Shown here: in pieces, positions 22,145 to 34,200 of the stretch
Layout of the letters: each line of letters starts with the position of its first letter
Numbering within the stretch: the first letter of the stretch is position 1
Assembly (NCBI RefSeq): GCF_964355755.1
Contig: NC_092671.1
Location: 24,488,070 to 24,552,069, forward strand
Length of the DNA stretch: 64,000 bases
From: Antedon mediterranea
Taxonomy: Eukaryota > Echinodermata > Crinoidea > Comatulida > Antedonidae
Direction of reading: 5' to 3'
Notes under the pieces: model-generated
Seen by the model: only the letters and a program-made list of their open reading frames with translations
Told to the model about the DNA's origin: nothing
Databases searched by the model: none
Made by a program: the position numbers and the translations under genes

Positions 22145-25100
22145 GTAAGAAAACATAACAAATGTCAATAGACCTAGCCTAGCGGTCATACTAAAATCTT
22201 CATCTGGTAAGGCCCGGTATTGCCACTTGGGGCCCCGGTATCGCCTGGTAGAGGGTTTTATGATCATGAAATGATGTCAAGTACATATGTTATTAAAATG
22301 TTGTAGTCGTAATTTAACTAAACGTAAATATATATTTTTCTTTCCAGAAACAAGTTAAAAATATCATTTCATTTGTCACAACAAAACATCACTTATTTAA
22401 TAAGAACAGTTTCGGAAAAAACATAATCAGTATAACATTAAATATTATGTTAGCATGTACTTTTATATCATAAAACCCTACCAGCCGAAGATTAGCATGA
22501 CCCAGGCCTACAATTTTGCCACAAATGTATTACATCTTCTAGGGCAGGCAATGAAGGCCATAATGTCTAAAGTTTATATAAACATTTTGACTAAAAAGAT
22601 TATAAAATATCTTTTTTGCAGTGTCACTACCAGATACTGTGCCCTCTGTTGCGGAGTCAGCAGATTGAATGTGTCATAAACTTATTAACACACCTTGGTA
22701 GATTTATTTGATTGAAGGATTGTGGGTCACATGATATTTAAAAATGTTCTATTACACTCTTAATAATGTCACTGAGAGTGCAATGTCAATATTTTTGTTC
22801 AATTTTGTTACACAGCGAGCAACCACACGCACAGCATTGGTTGCTGTTATTGACTGAACCTGGGATAGTGTGCGTCGACTATATTAATAATAATAATAAT
22901 AATAATATTTATTCGGCAAAAGTTCATAAAGTACATTTTACAATTCATCTTGCCAGGAGCAAGTAATAGGCATGAGCCCAAACAGAAAACTGCTCTTACT
23001 CCATCATTACTTATAAAATACAAAAATAACAAAACTAAGTAGCACAAATTAAGTCAAAATAAAACAAAACAAAACAAAGTTATAATGAGATACACCAATT
23101 AAAAATAAGCTGCATTGAATAAACAATATAAACAATTACAGTATAATTATATTGCACTATATATTCCATTTGTTTATAAAACAAATAATAGAAGTTTTAT
23201 GTTCGTGCAATGGAACAAATAATATATTTTGTACTAGTATACTCATCAACATTCATTATTTGTATACTAGTATACTCATCAACATTCATTATTTGTAAAC
23301 TAGTATACTCATCAACATTCATTATTTGTAAACTAGTATACTCATCAACATTCATTATTTGTATACTAGTATACTCATCAACATTCATTATTTGTAAACT
23401 AGTATACTCATCAACATTCATTATTTGTAAACTAGTATACTCATCAACATTCATTATTTGTAAACTAGTATACTCATCAACATTCATTATTTGTAAACTA
23501 GTATACTCATCAACATTCATTATTTGTAAACTAGTATACTCATCAACATTCATTATTTGTAAACTAGTATACTCATCAACATTCATTATTTGTAAACTAG
23601 TATACTCATCAACATTCATTATTTGTAAACTAGTATACTCATCAACATTCATTATTTGTAAACTAGTATACTCATCAACATTCATTATTTGTAAACTAGT
23701 ATACTCATCAACATTCATTATTTGTAAACTAGTATACTCATCAACATTCATTATTTGTAAACTAGTATACTCATCAACATTCATTATTTGTAAACTAGTA
23801 TACTCATCAACATTCATTATTTGTAAACTAGTATACTCATCAACATTCATTATTTGTAAACTAGTATACTCATCAACATTCATTATTTGTAAACTAGTAT
23901 ACTCATCAACATTCATTATTTGTAAACTAGTATACTCATCAACATTCATTATTTGTAAACTAGTATACTCTTCAACATTCATTATTTGTATACTAGTATA
24001 CTCATCAACATTCATTATTTGTATACTAGTATACTCATCAACATTCATTATTTGTATACTAGTATACTCATCAACATTCATTATTTGTATACTAGTATAC
24101 TCATCAACATTCATTATTTGTATACTAGTATACTCTTCAACATTCATTATTTGTATACTAGTATACTCATCAACATTCATTATTTGTATACTAGTATACT
24201 CATCAACATTCATTATTTGTAAACGACTCAAGAATGCATACTACTGATAGTTATTGTTTTCCATTTTGAATAACAGAGACAGCATCAAAAAAGGGAAGCT
24301 GAAGAAAAACTACTCTATGAACGGATCCAAAATGAATCAAGTACATACAAGAGAGAGGTTGCGTCTACGAATGGAGATTACCAACATCACTGTCATCATG
24401 ACCAAGATGCAGAGAGAAGGTTGTATTTCAAAGACAGATGTAAGACTGATTATAATGCTAAAATGTCTACAAGATACAACGTAAGTTTGATTTTTGGGAT
24501 ATGATAAATTTGTCAAACCTGCTGCTTTAATACAAGAGATACATATAAAAAAGGCAATGATGGTAGCATGAACAAAATGGGAAGCAACCACTTATCACAA
24601 CCACTTCTGCAAATTGTGTCCCTCAGTGTGGTTTTGTAACAAGCAATTCTTGTCCACTATTATTATACTGCAAGGGTTTTTAGGGGGATGTTTATTCGAG
24701 GGAGGAATTTAGTTTGTGGGAAATAGTATGCCAAAAAATATCACTTCTTCCTAGTAACCGTGGCATTTTGGACTTTGCCGTGATGTTTCATTTTTAATTT
24801 ACCGTTGTGTTTCATTTTAAGTTGCCGTGGTATTTTTGTTAAGTTGCTGTGGTGTTTTATTTTTAATTTGCTGTGATGTTTTATTTTAAAATTACCGTGG
24901 CTTTTTTCAAATTGCTATCAGCATTTACCCAGTTTTTGTTTGTGTAATTAACTGCTTGATATATTTTCCCCGCTGCTTTACGTACTTTACATGAGTGGTG
25001 CCTATGTTGTTTTTCAAATTGATTGTGGCTATGGCATTGGTAGTAACCAATTAATCAACATTTTGTTATTATTATTATTATTACATATAACATGAATCAA

Positions 25101-27013
25101 TCAAGTTACTCACTTCAGAGCTGTTGTTTAGTTCAACTTAAAATTTATGTTTATAATAATAATAATAATTTATTGGAAACTTCACTTTTACAACAGTGGC
25201 ACACTTTGTTGATAAAGGTGCGTCCAAGTAATAACATACAAGAATAAATAAAATACAAAACATTAACTCTTACAAAAACCAAAAAAATAAATAAATCAAA
25301 ATAAATAAATAAATAAAACAAACTTAAGAAGAATCAAAATAAATCAAAATGTTTACACACAAAATAAATAATAAAATTAATTTCATGTAATGGTATGAAT
25401 CAAAATAAAGAGTATAACGGTGTGTATGTAAAAAAAAGACAAAAATACTTACATATCAACATTAGGGAGTTTTCGCAACCTTACGAATACGATAACGAAA
25501 ACGGATACGTCACACATTTGTGAAATTTTTTGAGCTGATCTCCATTTCATATTCGTAAAGCGTTTTCGTGTTGACGAATATCACCAGTCATATTCGTGAC
25601 TACAAAACGAATATAGTTTTTGATCTATTTTGCACATTTTGCATTTGAATCAGGAATGATTCATGATTATAATAATATAATTATACTTTTATTGAAAGTA
25701 ATTTACTAAAGTAATTTACTAAAATGCCAGGTCAATTTTGATAAATAGCAGTTTTTAAAGTCCTCACTCGCTTTGATGTTACGCTCGGCCTAGGCAGACA
25801 AGCACCAAGCAACACGTACCTGCGCTTCGCTCAAATTTACCGCAGTCATATTTTGGGCGGCGCCCTCAATATTTCGTTGCTATGCGAAACAGATTTTTAA
25901 TGGCTTACCAAAAACGAATACGTGTGCGTGACGTATCCGTTTTCGTTTATATAATATATATATATATATATATGTAAGATTGCGAAAACTCTCTATTAAC
26001 TAAACAGAAATTAAAATGACACACAAAAGTTGAAAAGCAATTCAAAACACAACAGCATTGACACATGGAGGTATTTTTATACCTCCATGATTGACATTAC
26101 AAGTTTAACAAAGCACAACGTTTCTTCCATAAACATTTAGCCAATGATTTACAGAATTTGTTGATTAGAGACTTAATAATTTCTTTCATTTCTTTCATTT
26201 ATTTGGCATCTCAATACGTAACATTAAAAATACATCAATAATATATATAATCACCTTAAATATTAAAATACATCAAAAAAGCAAATAAAAATGACGGGAT
26301 TAATGAAGTCTGACGATGCACGGGAAAACACATAAAGTCGACAACTTAATTCCAATATTATCAAATAAATGATGGTCATTGCCTAGAATAAGAAGGGTTT
26401 TCTTAAATAAATCTAAATTTTGATAATATAGTCATAGAAATGTTTAAGAATGTGCCAACATCTGTGTCAAATGTATAGTTTGATTAATTATTCTATTACC
26501 ACTATCACATAATTTATATTGCAAAAAATTGCTAAAATTATAATAATAATAAAGAGATGTTACACGTTAAAAAGCTTCTTCATGTTTTCTTCTTTATGTC
26601 AACCGGTAGAGAATGGCAAAAGAACTAAAAACTGAGTCTGCCAAGTTTTTTTTAAGGATTTGCCTCAGTGCTCAAATAAGCATTTTAACATATGCCTACT
26701 TTACAAGGTGGAAATAACTGAATTTTAATTTCTTTGTAACTGCAGTAATGATATGTCGCTATTTAACAGCTTAACAGTTTTTCAGGGCTGTGAGACAGGG
26801 GTGTCTAGAAAACTCTGAGTTTTTAAGATCTGAGTTTTCTAGACACATGTGAGACAGTACTGTAAATGTTTATTTATTATTAATTGATGGCCAATTACTA
26901 GTTGAATCTGGTTGATATCAGGTCACAACCGGGCAAAGGTCAAAATGGCAAACAAATCTGTAACAATTGATTTTTACTTCTTTCAGGACATCAATTTTGC
27001 TCAACAATGGTGA
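22067..27013 (+). CDS. Unrecognised small charged coiled-coil-like protein (three putative exons)
   Basis: I do not recognise this gene. Exon 1 (22067-22144) encodes MSALHWEALRKQKVIDRKHH and ends in phase 0 before GTAAGA. Exon 2 (24277-24480) has a CAG acceptor and GTAAGT donor and encodes RQHQKREAEEKLLYERIQNE, then a His-rich and charged stretch ending STRYN. Exon 3 probably starts at 26987 after a TTTCAG acceptor and reads DINFAQQW then stop. The total is about 102 residues, with heptad-like charged helix in the first half. An AATAAA at 27138-27143 fits a 3' end. In another frame, exon 3 would run open to 27080 (TSILLNNGDENELWQMIGNE...), which would need an exon I missed. The 33-bp satellite lies in intron 1. 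Exons 1-2 are likely real; exon 3 is uncertain. Confidence 0.5.
22876..23030 (-). mobile_element. LINE 3' tail (minus strand) with (ATT)n
   Basis: (AAT)n followed by ATTTATTCGGCAAAAGTTCA in the plus sense. In reverse this is a typical CR1/L2-type 3' UTR ending in (ATT)n. A similar tail begins at 25156. Confidence 0.45.
23171..23232 (+). mobile_element. Left end of a MITE that borders the 33-bp satellite
   Basis: TTATAAAACAAATAATAGAA... GTTTTATGTTCGTGCAATGG matches the left end of the 6033-6234 MITE. The expected right end is replaced by the array, whose unit contains the right-end sequence. Confidence 0.65.
23233..24222. repeat. Satellite array, 33-bp unit, 30 copies
   Basis: Unit ACTAGTATACTCATCAACAT plus 13 bases (TCATTATTTGTAW). 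Exactly 990 bases = 30 x 33. Nearly all variation is the last base (A or T, in blocks) and CATC/CTTC in two units. The unit matches the right terminus of the MITE family at 6033-6234 (CATAAACATTCATTATTTGT). It lies in intron 1 of the small orphan gene. Long ORFs on both strands follow from 33 = 11 codons. Confidence 0.96.
24277..24480 (+). CDS. Orphan small protein, exon 2
   Basis: Exactly 68 codons, phase 0 at both ends, with consensus splice sites. The reading RQHQKREAEEKLLYERIQ has the composition of a coiled coil, while other frames look non-natural. Confidence 0.5.
24755..24910. repeat. Degenerate tandem repeat, about 30-bp unit
   Basis: A word of the form TTGCCGTGRTGTTTYATTTT recurs about six times with heavy divergence. 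Confidence 0.6.
25462..25997. mobile_element. 0.53-kb TIR element (AGGGAGTTTTCGCAA ends)
   Basis: The left end AGGGAGTTTTCGCAACCTTA and the complement of the right end AGAGAGTTTTCGCAATCTTA agree, and both continue into AACGAAAACGGATACGTCAC. ATT abuts both ends, a possible 3-bp target duplication. No coding frame. Confidence 0.75.
26064..26089. repeat. Perfect short hairpin (11-bp stem, CATGGAGGTAT type)
   Basis: CATGGAGGTAT-TTTT-ATACCTCCATG. Related hairpins occur at 35486-35520, 45918-45945 and 57684-57707. Confidence 0.85.
26987..27013 (+). CDS. Orphan small protein, putative last exon
   Basis: Follows a good polypyrimidine tract and TTTCAG. Only nine codons with stop in the frame set by exon 2; the neighbouring frame stays open to 27080. 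A cDNA would decide. Confidence 0.3.
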   Translation, partial: DINFAQQW

Positions 27014-27137
27014 TGAAAATGAACTTTGGCAAATGATTGGAAATGAAGGTCAAGAATTTCTAATAAAATGGCACAAATGATGAAAAACTATTTCTTGTAT
27101 TTATTGTGTGTAAAATAGTTTGATGTATGATTCACAA

Positions 27138-27143
27138 AATAAA
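27138..27143 (+). promoter_or_regulatory. Putative poly(A) signal of the small orphan gene
   Basis: AATAAA about 125 bases after the predicted stop, in AT-rich DNA where this word is common by chance. Confidence 0.3.
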
Positions 27144-28164
27144 CAAATATGTAAACAAGTGTAATGTTATTGTTTTTTATTAACACTTTAAATATACTGT
27201 ACAAATTGTATACTTTACATGTAAGTCAGACACTAAAAAGAGTATTAGGGTGTCTTACTTTACTATTTTTTGTAGTAAGTGCTCTAAATCACAAAATCCA
27301 AACATTTTACTGTAATTGTAGATTTATAATTATCTGTAAACTTTAATTAATTTATTATATTATAATACATTTTCACATCTGCATAAATTGTTACAACTTA
27401 ACCAGGTTTGATCTCCTGATTTATTACATACACGCAGTATATTATATATACTGTATATATATAATACAAAGCAATAGTTGCATGCTATTTGATTACTATG
27501 ATAGGTCAGATTAATACCAATGCAATGCATGCACACTCAGTAACAATTTGGGAAATCTTGGAACAAAAACTGGCCTCTCATCAGTGTTTGTTTTTCTTGC
27601 GAGATTTCACAATCTGGTGAATTTCCAGAAAATTGTCTTCACACTATTCAAACCTGGTTACAATACAAATTGTTACATGTTTCAATTGTACATTGTTAAA
27701 AAGAGAATGACTTCATTATATTCAAATTAAATGACCTATAGGTCCATGATATACCCAATTATAGTAAAAAGATGAAATATATCCCCAATGAAAAATAATT
27801 AAGCCATTTCACATAATTAACGGTAGTTAAATTGGATTATTAAATTATTTACCTGAAAAAAATTAAATATACTTTGGTAACTCAACTTGATTGTGTTTCA
27901 AAATGTTGCTAACTATAAAAAGAGTAGCTCTGTGTTTAAAACAACATTGATTGATAAATTTGCACAAAAGGTATACACAATTCACAATAATTAATTCTTA
28001 TTTTAGAATATTATCAAAAGAACAATGAATTTTACATAGGAAAATATATATTTTATTACATAGTTACCAGTTAATAATTGTGGTAAAGTAATTGAAAATT
28101 AGTAACATTTACATACAGTAGTTTATAACTTAATGTTAACAAGTGTACTCTACAGTAAATACCT
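27144..28164. other. AT-rich intergenic DNA, nothing recognised
   Basis: Contains a TATA-rich palindromic run near 27430-27465; no coding or repeat family assigned. Confidence 0.4.
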
Positions 28165-28690
28165 ACATAACATACTATAAACGTTGCGAAGACAAAGATC
28201 CAACAAACCTATAAACTGTTGTCATGTCTATATAAAACTTTGGTGTATGTTCAGCTACAAAGATCTTCCAAAATGTGATTGAAAGAACATGATCAAAGCC
28301 TACGAGAGGTACTCAAAAGACTGATACCCTTTTCACACTCCAGAGTTGACGCCCCAGTATTTTGGTGTGAAAGGTAAAATCAAGCAACTCCGGAGTTTAA
28401 AACTGCGGGGTTAACAGCTAAACATTCTCCGGAGAGTGAACTGCGGGGACATCTCTGTGTTTTGGTGTAAAAGGTACCTAAAAGAAAAGGGCTAGAAACT
28501 CAATACTGATAAATGCATCTTCAATAAAACCAACCTATCCTTTTATGGTCACATCTTCTTGAACAAAGGCATATCTCCTGATCCCAGGAAAATTAAAGCC
28601 ATCAAGGAGGCGAAAGAACACAGGTGAAGTTCGAAGTTTGTTCGGCATGGCGTCAAACTGCGCACGATTTGTGCCGGATTTTGTAACCAT
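28165..28690 (+). mobile_element. Ty3/gypsy reverse-transcriptase relic
   Basis: Across frame breaks the plus strand encodes EIFQNVIERT-like, HDQSLREVLKRL, CIFNKTNLSFYGHIFLNKGI and PDPRKIKAIKEAKEH, then VRSLFGMASNCARFVPDF. This is the order of the RT palm/thumb region of Ty3/gypsy pol. It has frameshifts, a missing segment (the catalytic DD region is absent) and a 150-bp MITE inserted at 28324-28476. A dead copy. Confidence 0.8.
28324..28476. mobile_element. About 153-bp MITE inserted in the gypsy relic
   Basis: Ends TACCCTTTTCACAC and the complement of TACCTTTTACACC. It interrupts the RT frame between LKRL and KEKG, so its limits are confirmed by the coding sequence. The interior has two copies of TTTTGGTGTRAAAGGTA and several CTCCGGAG words. 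Confidence 0.75.
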
Positions 28691-29449
28691 AAACACAACC
28701 ATTAAGACAACTCACAAAAAAGGATACAGAGTCATAATTTCATTCCAATAAAGGAGAGATATAATTATTGTAATAGCGCCACCTAGAGTTATCTATGAAC
28801 GTGATTCCGTGTAACTTCATTTCACAAGCAGATTATTTTAATCTCACAGGTCATAAGAACTGCCAATTTCGTGCCCTTAGGTACAACCTAAATTATTCCC
28901 TGGTCTGTCAACTAATCTATAATATAAATATATCTAATATGTATGTAGGACTGGACATTTAATACTCAAAAAGTGTGCAAGTTAAAGTCATCCTTTTGAC
29001 TTACTTCCATAATATGTACCTACAGTATCTATGCAAAATGACAAAAATAAATCCTGTTCAAAATGCATATAAATAAATCACCATTCACCCATAATGGAAT
29101 GAAAAAAAGACAACAAAATATTCATCAAATTTACATCACAAATTTGAAATAGCGCTCCTAGAATGAAACCATTATCAAAAGCGCTGTACATTGAAATTAT
29201 GTTCCACAAACTTATTGGGAAAGAAACATTTTTTAGTTTATGCCAAAGCTATCAACGTTAGTTTCAGACAGAATTGACACAGGAATATCGTTCCATAACC
29301 AGTGGACCTGAGATGCCAAAAGACCTGTCAGCAAATGTTCTCCTGGTTGTGGTGGGAACTTCTAGCTTACAGAGATCGAGGCCCAAACGCATGTCAGATC
29401 TTCTCGGACGTCAGACAATTATTAGTTGACAAATATATTCAGGAGCGTG
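28691..29449. other. Intergenic AT-rich DNA, no gene seen
   Basis: 29180-29440 may be the 3' region of the adjoining minus-strand LINE relic; not proven. Confidence 0.35.
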
Positions 29450-30540
29450 TCCACTCAAACACTTATGACCAAAATAAGTGTTTTGAAGTCAATCCGTTGG
29501 CATATCGGTAGCCACTGAAGTTGTTTCATACACTCGCTAACGCTGTCAAATTTCTTTTTATTGAGTATAAACTTACAGCTCATGTTGTATTCTTTGAAGC
29601 TGATATCATAATTTGGCAATTCAATGAGTACGACAGTATAAAAACTCTTGTTTTTGCGCTGTTTATTTTCTATCCAACGCTTGACGTGCCGCAAACAATC
29701 CTGGAGAATATTTATTGATGACATTTAGTTTAAATGACAACTTGATAGCATGGTCATCAGCGTACACATGGATTTTAATAGGATTGGTAATTACTTCCCT
29801 CAGTGTACTGGCATTGGCCGAGTATAAGACAAGTCCGGCGCAAAAGCCTTGTGGTACTGAGAAAGAGATTGGTCGGTAGTCAGATTAGCTTTCGCCTACG
29901 ATAACTTTGAAACATCGCGGACGCAAGTAACTATCCATCCATCTAACTCTAGCTGGACCTGTAATTCTAAATTTATTGGAGCAGAACATCATGGTCGACA
30001 ATTTCAAATGCTGCGCTGAGATCTACTGCATTGCTACAACAGCGGTGACACATTTTTTTTATGTTCTATAGCATGTCATTGACAAGTTTGGCTAGTGCCG
30101 TCTCGCAGCTATAGTTCTTTTTGGTAGTCAGACAATTGTGAGTTCTTCGAACAATGATTGTTAGGGTTCCACAACAATTTTCTCAACTACTTTAGACATG
30201 AAGGGAAGATTGCTCACAGGACAATAGCTGTTACTGGTTCTAGACCCGATTTCTTTAGAAGTATAGCCTTATGACTGCGGTCTTCCATTGTTGAGGAAAA
30301 ATCACATCTGTCAAGGAGATATTAACTATTTTAGTCGAGACTGTGATAATTGCTGGAAAGATTTGTTTTAGTACTTTTGTCAGCAGAAAATCTAATTCAC
30401 AGGATTTTTTCAGATTGTTCAAAGTGGGATTATTTTGTCATCAACTTGTTCATATCTTGGAGTTTTGTCGAGCTTGTCACAAATCTGTTTAATTTTATTT
30501 ATGAAGAAATCTGAACATGATTTTTCAGCTACAGTATTTC
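29450..30540 (-). mobile_element. Decayed non-LTR retrotransposon RT, minus strand
   Basis: Reading the minus strand from the right: PVSNLPF.SKVVEKIV, CETALAKLVNDM, AVDLSAAFEIVDHDVLL, SVPQGFCAGLVLYSANASTL, IHVYADDHAIKLSF, then DCLRHVKRWI and LQWLPICQRIDFKTL. These are RT blocks in correct order, with a YADD catalytic motif but many stops and shifts. The clade is not certain (CR1/Jockey-like group). Confidence 0.82.
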
Positions 30541-31012
30541 AAGTGAAACCAAACTACCATGTAGACAGATTTAAAAAGGGTTAATGTGGTCAATGGTATA
30601 CGTATAAGCAAATGATTTAAAACAATTTCACGATGGCATACAAGAATGCTCTTACAATCAAAAAATGTATTCATAACAAAGTCTTGAATTGAATGGAAAA
30701 GTTATATAAAATAAGTACAGCCCATAACCCAACAGTAGGTTAGATAAAACACCTATTCATAATCCACATAAAAATAGAAATATGTTTGTCTAGTGATTAT
30801 GATATTACATCGCATGATGCAGGCTTTTTTAACAACCTTTTATATTCCAATATAATGATTCCTCAAGATTATATATATAAAAGAGTGAATTCACAGAAAA
30901 GCTAGTGTGTTAATAATTAATAAAAATATTGTTAGGTATTATTAGGTAGGTAGGTATAAGGTATGTATTTCATTGTTGGAGTATGATATTAATTAATATT
31001 AAATTCCTACCT
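30541..31012. other. 3' flank of the oxidase gene, no feature seen
   Basis: AT-rich, with a short GTAGGTATTA-type repeat at 30935-30965; would hold the oxidase 3' UTR. Confidence 0.35.
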
Positions 31013-31263
31013 CTATAATTGAGACTCTATAATTAGAGGTTTTAATTTAATCTTGAATTCTCTCTGAGGAAGGTCATATTCCCAGCCACAATTTCTTATC
31101 ATCATAGCCCCCATCTTTCCTATCTCATCAGCTGACTTAGCCCCATACCCATTACCTCCTACCAGTATTCCAAGAGTCTCTGTTATCATGTCACAATATA
31201 GGTAACCAGTTGGTGTTTTAGATGTAACACAGGTGTCATACTTAACAGACAACATCGTAAAAT
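31013..31263 (-). CDS. Sarcosine oxidase-like gene, exon 5 with stop
   Basis: Carries the probable flavin-attachment cysteine (KYDTCVTSKTP) and ILVGGNGYGAKSADEIGKMG. Ends LIIESQL and TAG. The last codons sit in a short direct duplication (CTCTATAATT repeated 14 bases apart), which may have changed the original C-terminus. Confidence 0.85.
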
Positions 31264-34200
31264 CTATAAAAATAAAGCATCTACTCTCAATTTTTCAAGG
31301 ACAGAAAGACAAAATACATGTTTTTATGTGCAACACACAAACTTTAAATTATTTAAAATAACAAAACATATGTATTTTATTCGCTATCAGACCAAAGTTA
31401 ACCAAGAATGATTTGCGACCGACTGATGTACAGTATGTCATGTTAGTTCATTGTGCACAAGTTCTACTCACATTGAAACAGATTGCATGGTTTTTAGGTT
31501 CAGACGATGTCCCACAAAACATCGATTGACCTCTCCTAGATTGTTCTTCGCAAATCAAAAGCTCCCTAATAATGGCCTACGCAACTGTCAATATGCGCAA
31601 AATGACTGATTAGCAGCGGTACATCATGAAACTAAAGATCTCTATTAACACTCCAAAGACCCATTCATCTTTCATTTATTCAGTACAGAGAAATTTTATT
31701 TAACAAAATGTTTTACATACCTGCCATAACATTTTTCATAATCTTATACAGCTTAGATGTTATCCAACTTGCTTCTTGGTTTCTGAAGTGTTGTATTATA
31801 GCTCTGTTGGTTTTTAATGGTATGTTTCCCCATACACCATGGCCTACTTTCAAGTAGTATTTGCCTAATGAAATAAAATATGTACTAATTAGTAGGAAAT
31901 TTATTAATTATAATTATTAACAAAATACTACCTCATTAAAATTGTATTATAATTATTATTGATAGTAAGGATGTTGGAGTGTATTAACTGTAACAGTTAA
32001 CACTGTCAAGTCTTCCAAAACAACGGATATTAACATCTATTTTCTGGATCTTAAAGGAACCTTATTTGCTGGGAATGAATATATAGTAAAACCCGTCAAT
32101 CATATGGCACAGGGCTGCTGCTGTTTGTAATTTTAAAAATGTGTGAGGTTACATAGATTTAAGCTATACACTGTATCCTTTAAGTGGCATAGACGGTTCA
32201 ATATTTTAGGCCTAAAAACAGCCATAAATGTAATGTACAGTACATGAAATGTCAACTAAATAAAGTATAGCAATAATATTGTTTGAAGGTTTGCATGGCT
32301 AAACCAAATGTTTATATAAAGTTTGCGGTATACCATGTGTATTAGTTCTGAAAAAAACTGTTGAGTTTCTCGACGTTTCGATTAGATCAATTTGCTTGAT
32401 CCTTTGGAGTGAGAATGCAGAAAGTTCTCAGAATACAGAAAGTCTGTCTAGACGCATGGTCTTTGTTTGGCCAGTCTGCACCCAGCTTCGAGACAATGTT
32501 ATTGTTTTTAGCTTGTCTCACTATCAGTATCAGAAACAATGCTCTTCTATAGCTAGTGTTCATTCACTATTGTTCATGAGAAACAATGCTTCTCTATAGC
32601 TAGTTTCAATCCCTCCCACTATGTGAACTTGCTATTGTTTCTAGCTTTCACACCAGTCCCACTTTTACATTCCAAGTTTCCTGGACTTTCTGCATTCTCA
32701 CTCCTGAGGACGAGCAAAGCATATTGATCAAAACATCAAGAAACTCAACAGTTCTTTTTAGAACTAATACTGTGGTGTTACCGCAAACTTTATATCAATA
32801 TAGCGATAATGAAATGAAAATACAAACAAACAAACATAACTGAAAATTTAGGCTGGCCTAAGTCTAAAAAGTCATACGTCAGCAATGTACAGTACTTCCT
32901 CACACAGTGAATGAATGGCATGATTCTTGTAGTACTGGGCAAATTTATATCATTTAAAAGTCTGATGGCATACGGTGCAAATAAATGAAAATATCTAGTA
33001 TGTAACAGTATAATAATATAGAATAAATAAGCAAATAATTCATACCATCTGGATATTTGATTGGAGGTAAGATATAACAGGAATTAGACAAGTCATCGGG
33101 TTTGTAAAGAATACTGGGCATGGACTTCATTCTGCATACAACATCTTCACTTAGTTCACACAAAATTACTCTCTCAGTTGTAATTTCCATATCCGGTACA
33201 ACATTTCCTGGAATTAAGTTTCTAAAGCCTGTAAAGGCCCCAGTGGTGAGAAGAACCTTCTTACTGTGAATGTGCATACCAGTGTATGTTGTAAGCAGAT
33301 GCAGGTGATTGCTGCATTCTTGAATATCATCAACAACATCCGAAATTATAATGCATCCTTTGAGTTTTGCTAGTTTTTGATGGGCAAGCCTTTGCTTTCG
33401 TATATTAATATAACCAGCGTTTGTATTGCTGTATAGACCAGTTGAGCTTGCTAAAAATGGAAATTTCTCATTCATTTCTTGGGAATCTAACTTTGTAGCA
33501 GGTGCATATAAATCAGCATGTAGATCTGCTTGCTTTTTAACATATTTATCTCCAAGAAACAAGTAGCCAACTTCCTCATAAAACGATATACCTTCAGCAA
33601 ATGTAAAAATACATAATACTGTATTGATAAATTGTTTTAGTGTATAGTTAGAATAGTTTATTCATTCTTTATGCAAATAATATTTTTTTAAATAGTAATA
33701 AATAAATATAATAAATATTGTTTATGAGTTGAATGAGGATATTTTCATTCCTGTAGTTGGTTAGAGAACGAAATAAAGTACACTATCCAACGAATATAAC
33801 TCTTTTAGTCAATTAATCTGCAGCTTCATCTATGAATCAAATGTAAAAGAATAGACGATTAAAAAGGCGCATATATATACTAAAGGTTGGTTTTTGATCG
33901 CACGTTATGCAACAGCCAACTACTTATATTTGCAAAAACTTCTCAAATGTTATAGTCTGAGAGATGAGTCGATTTTGTGCACATATTTTACCATTGGTCT
34001 TAATATGATTTTTGTGTGAGACATACTTTGATACATCTGAAAGCTTCATTTTAATTCAATTCTTTTGGAATTAGGTTCAATGTAAAGCTGATGAATCATA
34101 CTACACATTGTTTATCATCAAAAGTCATTTGAGTCATTATTTACAAAATATATGAAAAATAATCTCAATTTTTGCAATTTTTTTCCGTATTTGACTGTAT

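Noticed and set aside
23197-24247. Open frames of 344-345 codons on both strands (QIMNVDEYTSL or FIICKLVYSST repeats)
   Set aside because: Pure product of the 33-bp satellite: the unit is 11 codons without stops, so several frames stay open on both strands. No start context, splice signal or non-repeat coding flank.
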